Positions 59,732 through 64,000 of a DNA stretch of 64,000 nt are shown piece by piece. The DNA comes from Sva-07 sp963707515. Its GTDB lineage: Bacteria > Actinomycetota > Acidimicrobiia > Acidimicrobiales > Ilumatobacteraceae. The notes below the pieces were generated by a model. The model did not search any database. It had not been told where the DNA came from and was given only the letters and a program-made list of their open reading frames with translations. The DNA lies in contig CAVPQI010000001.1 in NCBI GenBank assembly GCA_963707515.1, forward strand, positions 62,001-126,000, given 5' to 3'. The first letter of the stretch is position 1, and each line of letters begins with the position of its first letter. The translations under genes and the position numbers were made by a program.

Positions 59732-61090
59732 ATGAGGAGCAAGGAACAGCTGGTGTCCGGGTGGGGGAGGACCGCACCGACGCGCGCCGTCGTGGTCGAC
59801 CTCGAGGCCGGCGAGCTCGCCACCCATCCGCCGTCGTCGCTCGCCGGCCCGCGGGGGATGATCGCCCGCGGCCTCGGGCGCGCCTACGGCGATCCGGCGC
59901 AGAACGCCGGCGGCACCGTCGTTCGCCTGGCGCCGGGACCGATCCACCTCGACCGCGAGGCGGGAGTCGTCCGCGTCGGCGCCGGGGTCAGCCTCGACGA
60001 GCTGATGCGCCACATCGTGCCTCGCGGCTTCTTCGTCCCCGTGACGCCCGGGACCCGCTTCGTCACCGTCGGCGGCGCCGTCGCCAGCGACATCCACGGC
60101 AAGAACCATCACCGCGACGGATCGTTCGGCGACCACCTGCTCGACCTGACGATCGTCACCGCCGACGGCGAGATGCGCACGATCACCGCGGCGTCCGACC
60201 CCGACCTGTGGTGGGCGACGATCGGCGGCATGGGCCTGACCGGCATCGTCATCGAGGTGACGTTGCGGCTGCTGCCCGTCGAGACCAGCCGCTGCCTCGT
60301 CGACACCGAGCGCCTGCCCAACCTCGACGCCCTCCTGGAACGGATGGCGGCCAGCGACGCCGAGTACCGCTACTCGGTCGCCTGGGTCGACCTGTTGGCG
60401 CGCGGCGACGCATTCGGACGCGCCGTGCTGACCCAGGGCGATCACGCCACGCTCGACGAGCTCGCCGAGCACCAGCCGAAGGCGCTCGACGCGCCGCTGG
60501 CGTTCGCACCGCCGTCGCTGGCCTCGCTGCCGGCCGGCGTGCCGAACGTGATCAACCGGTTGGCGGTCAAGGCGTTCAACGAGCTGTGGTACCGCAAGGC
60601 GCCACGCCACCACCGAGGCATCGAGTCGATCACCGGCTTCTTCCACCCGCTCGACATGGTCGGCGACTGGAACCGGGTGTACGGCAGCGGCGGCTTCCTG
60701 CAATACCAGTTCGTCGTGCCGTTCGAGGCGGTCGACACGCTGCGCACGATCATCGACGTGGTCGTCGCCTCCGGCTACGCCAGCTTCGTCAACGTCCTCA
60801 AGCGGATGGGTCACCAGAACGCGGCGATGCTCAGCTTCCCCACCCCCGGGTGGACGCTGACGATCGACCTTCCCGCCGCCCCGCCACCGGTGCGCACGCT
60901 CGTCGAGCGCCTCGACGAGCTGGTCCTCGGCGTCGGCGGACGGCTCTACCTGGCCAAGGACGCCACGACCACACCGGCCAACCTGCGCGCCGGCTACCCC
61001 CGGCTCGACGAATGGCTGGAGGTCCGCCACCGCGTCGACCCGCACGGCGTGTTCGTCAGCGACCAGGCCCGCCGCCTCGGCCTCGTCTGA
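59732..61090 (+). CDS. dprE1: Decaprenylphosphoryl-beta-D-ribose 2'-oxidase (DprE1)
   Basis: 452 residues. The FAD enzyme oxidises DPR to the keto form before DprE2 reduces it to DPA. GLGRAYGDPAQNAGG, TPGTRFVTVGGAVASDIHGKN and HHRDGSFGDHLL bind FAD. The catalytic Lys lies in LYLAKDATTTPAN. In PGWTLTIDLP the residue at 377 is Thr, where the mycobacterial enzyme has the reactive Cys387. The protein ends RHRVDPHGVFVSDQARRLGLV, a clear match to DprE1. 36 bp after ubiA. Confidence 0.93.
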   Translation: MRSKEQLVSGWGRTAPTRAVVVDLEAGELATHPPSSLAGPRGMIARGLGRAYGDPAQNAGGTVVRLAPGPIHLDREAGVVRVGAGVSLDELMRHIVPRGFFVPVTPGTRFVTVGGAVASDIHGKNHHRDGSFGDHLLDLTIVTADGEMRTITAASDPDLWWATIGGMGLTGIVIEVTLRLLPVETSRCLVDTERLPNLDALLERMAASDAEYRYSVAWVDLLARGDAFGRAVLTQGDHATLDELAEHQPKALDAPLAFAPPSLASLPAGVPNVINRLAVKAFNELWYRKAPRHHRGIESITGFFHPLDMVGDWNRVYGSGGFLQYQFVVPFEAVDTLRTIIDVVVASGYASFVNVLKRMGHQNAAMLSFPTPGWTLTIDLPAAPPPVRTLVERLDELVLGVGGRLYLAKDATTTPANLRAGYPRLDEWLEVRHRVDPHGVFVSDQARRLGLV

Positions 61091-61131
61091 CCATCTCGAC
61101 GGAGAAACGGCCGGGCGAGCGTGTTGTCGTC

Positions 61132-61137
61132 TATCGT
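61132..61137 (+). promoter_or_regulatory. Putative -10 box (TATCGT) of the methyltransferase gene
   Basis: TATCGT ends 10 nt before the ATG at 61148 and would start a second transcript in the DPA locus. Confidence 0.45.
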
Positions 61138-61147
61138 CGACGCGTCT

Positions 61148-61927
61148 ATGTCTGCCGAGCCGACCCCGTCCGACCCGCCGTCCCGGCCCGACTTCGCCAC
61201 CGTGCTGGCCCGCGTCGCCGACGTCGAGGGCTGGATGACCGAGGGGCAGGCGCACGCCCTCTACGACGCCGCACGGAGCTGTCCCAAGGGTGGCACGATC
61301 GTCGAGATCGGGAGCTTCCGCGGGCGTTCGACGATCGTGCTCGCCAGCGCTGCTGACCCGTCGGTGACGGTGTACGCGATCGACCCCCATGCCGGCAACG
61401 ACCGCGGTCCGCAAGAGATCGAGGGCTTCGCCGCCGAGGCCGACGACGATCACGCCGTGTTCAACCGCAACCTCGCCGAGGCCGGGGTCGCCGACCGGGT
61501 CCGCCACATCCGCAAGTTCTCCGATGACGCCCTCGCCGACGTGCCCGCAGCCATCGACGTGCTGTACATCGACGGTGCGCACCGGTACGCACCCGCACGC
61601 GCCGACATCGCCGCCTGGGGAGGGCGGGTGCCGCCGGGTGGCACGATGCTGATCCACGATTCGTTCTCCTCGATCGGGGTCACCGCCGCCATCGCCCGCG
61701 AGCTCGTCGCCTCGACCCGCTTCCGCTACGTCGGTCGGTCCCGGTCGATGGCCATCTACCGCTGCGACCTCGGCGCCGGCATCACCGATCGCAGCCGCAA
61801 CGCGCTGCGCCAACTGGCGCAGTTGCCGTGGTTCGCCAAGAACCTCGCCCTCAAGGTGTTCCTCGGCGCGGGTGGCGGCAAGCTCGTCGAACGCACGGGT
61901 CGCACGGCGCCGGAGTGGCCGTACTGA
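61148..61927 (+). CDS. Class I SAM-dependent methyltransferase (Methyltransf_24 type)
   Basis: 259 residues. GTIVEIGSFRGRSTIVLASAA is motif I, VYAIDPHAGNDRG motif II, and VLYIDGAHRYAPARADIAAW with GGTMLIHDSFSSIGV the later motifs. The profile fits sugar or lipid methyltransferases of envelope clusters. A hydrophobic C-terminus (LPWFAKNLALKVFLGAGGG) may touch the membrane. It lies between dprE1 and dprE2 where mycobacteria have no gene, and its stop overlaps the dprE2 ATG. The substrate is unknown, possibly a polyprenyl sugar. Confidence 0.85.
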   Translation: MSAEPTPSDPPSRPDFATVLARVADVEGWMTEGQAHALYDAARSCPKGGTIVEIGSFRGRSTIVLASAADPSVTVYAIDPHAGNDRGPQEIEGFAAEADDDHAVFNRNLAEAGVADRVRHIRKFSDDALADVPAAIDVLYIDGAHRYAPARADIAAWGGRVPPGGTMLIHDSFSSIGVTAAIARELVASTRFRYVGRSRSMAIYRCDLGAGITDRSRNALRQLAQLPWFAKNLALKVFLGAGGGKLVERTGRTAPEWPY

Positions 61928-62691
61928 TGAACAACGCCGTCTCCCGACCCCAGACGATCCTCCTCCTCGGCGGCAACAGCGAGATCGGGCTGGCCATCGT
62001 CCGCCGCCTCGCCTCGCCCGTGCTGCGTCACGTCGTGCTCGCCGTCCGCCGCCCCGCCGACGTCGACACGGCGGCGCTCGACCTCGGCGCCGCCGGTGCC
62101 ACCGAGGTCGAGGTCAGCGTGATCCCATTCGACGCCGCCGACACCGCCGGCCACCAGGCTGCGTTCGATGCCGCGGTCGGCGCCGCCGGCGATCTCGATG
62201 TCATCATCCAGGCATTCGGGCAGCTCGGCGCGCCGCGCCTCGACGACCCGGCGGCGGCCGCCGAGCTGGCCTCCGTCAACTACGTCGGCGCGGTCAGCAC
62301 CGGCCTGATCGCCGCCGAACAACTGCGTCGCCAGGGTCACGGCGTGCTCGTCGTGCTGTCGAGCGTCGCCGGCATCCGCACCCGCCCGTCGAACTTCGTC
62401 TACGGATCGACCAAGGCCGGTCAGGACGCCTTCGCCACGGGGCTCGGCCATGCCCTCCACGGCTCGGGCGGGCGCGTGCTCGTCGTGCGTCCCGGATTCG
62501 TCCGCTCGCAGATGACGACCGGGATGGACGAGGCACCGTTCTCGTGCGACCCCGACGACGTCGCCGACGCCGTGGTCGGCGCCATCGGCCGCAAGCGCGA
62601 CGTCGTGTGGGTGCCCGGCATCCTGCGCTACCTGTTCGGGGCCCTGCGCTACGCCCCCGGCTTCGTCTGGCGCAAGCTCGACGCTTCATGA
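61927..62691 (+). CDS. dprE2: Decaprenylphosphoryl-2-keto-beta-D-erythropentose reductase (DprE2)
   Basis: 254 residues. An SDR that reduces the DprE1 product to decaprenyl-phospho-arabinose. PQTILLLGGNSEIGLAIVRR is the NADH loop, close to mycobacterial DprE2 (PQTVLLLGGTSEIGLAI). NYVGAVSTGLIAAEQLRRQG, the Ser-Tyr-Lys active site in LSSVAGIRTRPSNFVYGSTKAG, and VLVVRPGFVRSQMT follow. The C-terminus (VPGILRYLFGALRYAPGFVWRKL) is the DprE2-type membrane tail. Coupled to the methyltransferase by ATGA. Confidence 0.93.
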   Translation: MNNAVSRPQTILLLGGNSEIGLAIVRRLASPVLRHVVLAVRRPADVDTAALDLGAAGATEVEVSVIPFDAADTAGHQAAFDAAVGAAGDLDVIIQAFGQLGAPRLDDPAAAAELASVNYVGAVSTGLIAAEQLRRQGHGVLVVLSSVAGIRTRPSNFVYGSTKAGQDAFATGLGHALHGSGGRVLVVRPGFVRSQMTTGMDEAPFSCDPDDVADAVVGAIGRKRDVVWVPGILRYLFGALRYAPGFVWRKLDAS

Positions 62692-62760
62692 TCGGGCTTC
62701 GCCTCCGTTGTTCGTCGCTCCGTCGCGCTTCGGCGCTCACCTGCCCGCGCCGGTCGTGAC

Positions 62761-63924
62761 GTGAGCGACGTCGAACGACTGGCCCAGGCGGTCGAGCGGT
62801 TGCGGTCGCTCGGCGTGAACCGCATCGAGTGCTATGCCTGGCGTGATCTCGACGACCCCGAGGCCGGCGGATCCGAGGTCCATGCCGACGAGATCTTCGG
62901 ACGTTGGGCAGCCGCCGGCATCGAGGTCGCCCACCGCACCTCGACGTTCGACGTGCCGCGCCAGTTCACCCGCAACGGATACACGGTGATCCAACGCGGC
63001 GGCCGCTACGACGTCTTCGCCCGCGTGGTCGCCCGCCAGCTGGTGCGCCGCCGCCGGCCGGACACGGCGACGATCGAGATCTGGAACGGCGTGCCCTGGT
63101 TCGGGCCGCTCTGGGCACCCCGCCGGCGCGTCGTCTGGCTGCACCACGTGCACCGCGAGATGTGGGACGACGCCGTGCCCTTCCCCGTCAACCACGTCGG
63201 GCGGATCGTCGAGACCCGGCTCGCCCCGCTGTTGTACCGCCGCTCGCAGTTCGCCACGCTGTCGGACTCGTCGGCCGCCGAGATCGTCGAGCTGGGCATC
63301 GACGCCGGGCACCTGTCGATCATCCCGCCCGGCGTCCACGAGCGATTCAGCCCCGACGAGCAGCGACGTGCCGCCACACCACGCGTCGTCATCGTCGGCC
63401 GGCTGGCGCCGGTGAAGCGGCAGGTGACGATGCTCGACGCCCTGCTCGAGACCCGACGGCGGGTGCCCGACCTCGAGGTCGACGTGGTCGGCGACGGCCC
63501 CGATCGCGAGAAGGTCCGGGCGTGGGTCGACGAGCACGATGCCGGGTCCTGGGTGCACCTGCTCGGTCGCGTCACCGACGACGAGCTCGTCGACGCCTAC
63601 CGCCGGGCATGGCTCGTCGTCAGCGCCTCCCACGCCGAGGGGTGGGGGATGTCGCTGACCGAGGGGGCGGCGTGCGGCACGCCGTGCGTGGCGACCGACA
63701 TCGCCGGTCACCGCGGTGCGGCGATCCCCGACGTCACCGGACTGCTGGTCCCACTGGCCGACCTCGGAGCGGCCACCGCCGAGATGCTCGGCGACGCGTC
63801 GCGACGGACGACCCTCGGGCAGGCGGCGACCGAACACGCCGCCGGCCTGTCGTGGACGGCGGTCGCGGCGCGCCAGCTCGACGTGCTGTGCGCGGCGCTG
63901 GAGCGTCAGCGCGGTTCGCGGTAG
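62761..63924 (+). CDS. GT4-type glycosyltransferase
   Basis: 387 residues. The GT-B fold with EAGGSEVHADEIFGRWAAAG near residue 37, FPVNHVGRIVETRLAPLLY, VIVGRLAPVKRQVTMLDALLETRR at the start of the second domain, and HAEGWGMSLTEGAACGTPCVA, an EX7E-type motif. The N-terminal 15 residues are an amphipathic helix. It likely uses a nucleotide sugar at the membrane. Its product is unknown, but it follows the DPA genes. It starts at GTG. Confidence 0.87.
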   Translation: MSDVERLAQAVERLRSLGVNRIECYAWRDLDDPEAGGSEVHADEIFGRWAAAGIEVAHRTSTFDVPRQFTRNGYTVIQRGGRYDVFARVVARQLVRRRRPDTATIEIWNGVPWFGPLWAPRRRVVWLHHVHREMWDDAVPFPVNHVGRIVETRLAPLLYRRSQFATLSDSSAAEIVELGIDAGHLSIIPPGVHERFSPDEQRRAATPRVVIVGRLAPVKRQVTMLDALLETRRRVPDLEVDVVGDGPDREKVRAWVDEHDAGSWVHLLGRVTDDELVDAYRRAWLVVSASHAEGWGMSLTEGAACGTPCVATDIAGHRGAAIPDVTGLLVPLADLGAATAEMLGDASRRTTLGQAATEHAAGLSWTAVAARQLDVLCAALERQRGSR

Positions 63925-64000
63925 GCGCGGTGGCGCCGGCGCAGCGTGATCAGGTCGGCGAGCCCCCACCAGGTGACCAGCGTGAAGGCCTCGATGATGA
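63906..64000 (-). CDS. C-terminal end of an unidentified membrane protein
   Basis: The minus strand reads IIEAFTLVTWWGLADLITLR then RRRHRAYREPR and a TGA. A hydrophobic helix is followed by a short basic cytoplasmic-type tail. The gene runs out of the window. It overlaps the end of the convergent glycosyltransferase by 19 bp. No family assigned. Confidence 0.5.
   Translation of the reverse strand, partial: IIEAFTLVTWWGLADLITLRRRHRAYREPR

Noticed and set aside
58556..61813. 1085-codon frame on the minus strand opposite ubiA and dprE1
   Set aside because: Antisense of certain genes, no domain.
1..64000. tRNA, rRNA or insertion sequence genes
   Set aside because: I looked in each intergenic gap (all under 300 bp) and saw no cloverleaf, rRNA or transposase. 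Short tRNAs could be missed by eye.

Overview
The window is 64 kb of GC-rich, gene-dense actinobacterial chromosome with no rRNA, tRNA, phage, insertion sequence or CRISPR array that I can recognise. Gene content points to the Actinobacteria: mycothiol synthesis (mshC), F420 metabolism (F420:NADP reductase), the phosphatidylinositol-mannoside operon (pgsA, acyltransferase, pimA) and the decaprenyl-phospho-arabinose genes (ubiA-type DPPR synthase, dprE1, dprE2). The extracellular DPVRxLDTR-type domain, the HAD-ubiA pair and the low similarity to mycobacterial orthologues fit the class Acidimicrobiia (an Ilumatobacter-like organism). That placement is inference from memory, not a database result.

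Layout. 0-7 kb: frame-damaged genes (unknown protein, nitroreductase, YyaL-type thioredoxin-domain protein, InhA-like enoyl reductase, F420:NADP reductase, mshC) and a plsC acyltransferase. 7.2-16.9 kb: thrS - HIT - membrane protein - pgsA - PatA-like acyltransferase - pimA, the order known from mycobacteria, split by a secreted protein and a PAS-GGDEF-EAL protein. 16.9-19.5 kb: lemA, htpX, DUF3048 lipoprotein. 19.6-33.3 kb: pdxST, yebC, bcp, ruvCAB, queA, DUF2007, tgt, yajC-secD-secF, apt, relA, all on the plus strand. 33.35-33.58 kb: a tandem array of 62-bp units, each with two hairpins. 33.6-42 kb: AraC regulator with divergent FMN-barrel gene, hisS, aspS, a hotdog-like protein, Gfo/Idh/MocA oxidoreductase, a small SSB-like protein, DUF1015. 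42-58 kb: HAD phosphatase, histone-like protein, tlyA, nadK, recN, pyrG, NUDIX, xerD, HD protein, MATE, trpS, scpA, scpB, rluB, tyrA, aroA; apart from insertions this matches the Rv1692-Rv1711 order of Mycobacterium tuberculosis. 58-64 kb: an envelope-precursor locus with HAD phosphatase, UbiA, DprE1, methyltransferase, DprE2 and a GT4 glycosyltransferase.

Two signals run through the whole window. First, at least 20 genes have a TANNNT hexamer ending only 6-10 nt before the start codon and usually no Shine-Dalgarno, which predicts widespread leaderless transcription. Second, single-base frameshifts are concentrated at 0.5-5.4 kb and 45.6-48.4 kb (plus one at 11.58 kb) and hit genes that should be essential (fabI/inhA, pyrG). 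They are best read as assembly errors rather than pseudogenes.

No gene here is clearly of a new system. The most promising undescribed items are the 62-bp double-hairpin array after relA, the leaderless-promoter rule, the arginine-codon mini-ORF before ubiA, and the set of unrelated intergenic hairpins.
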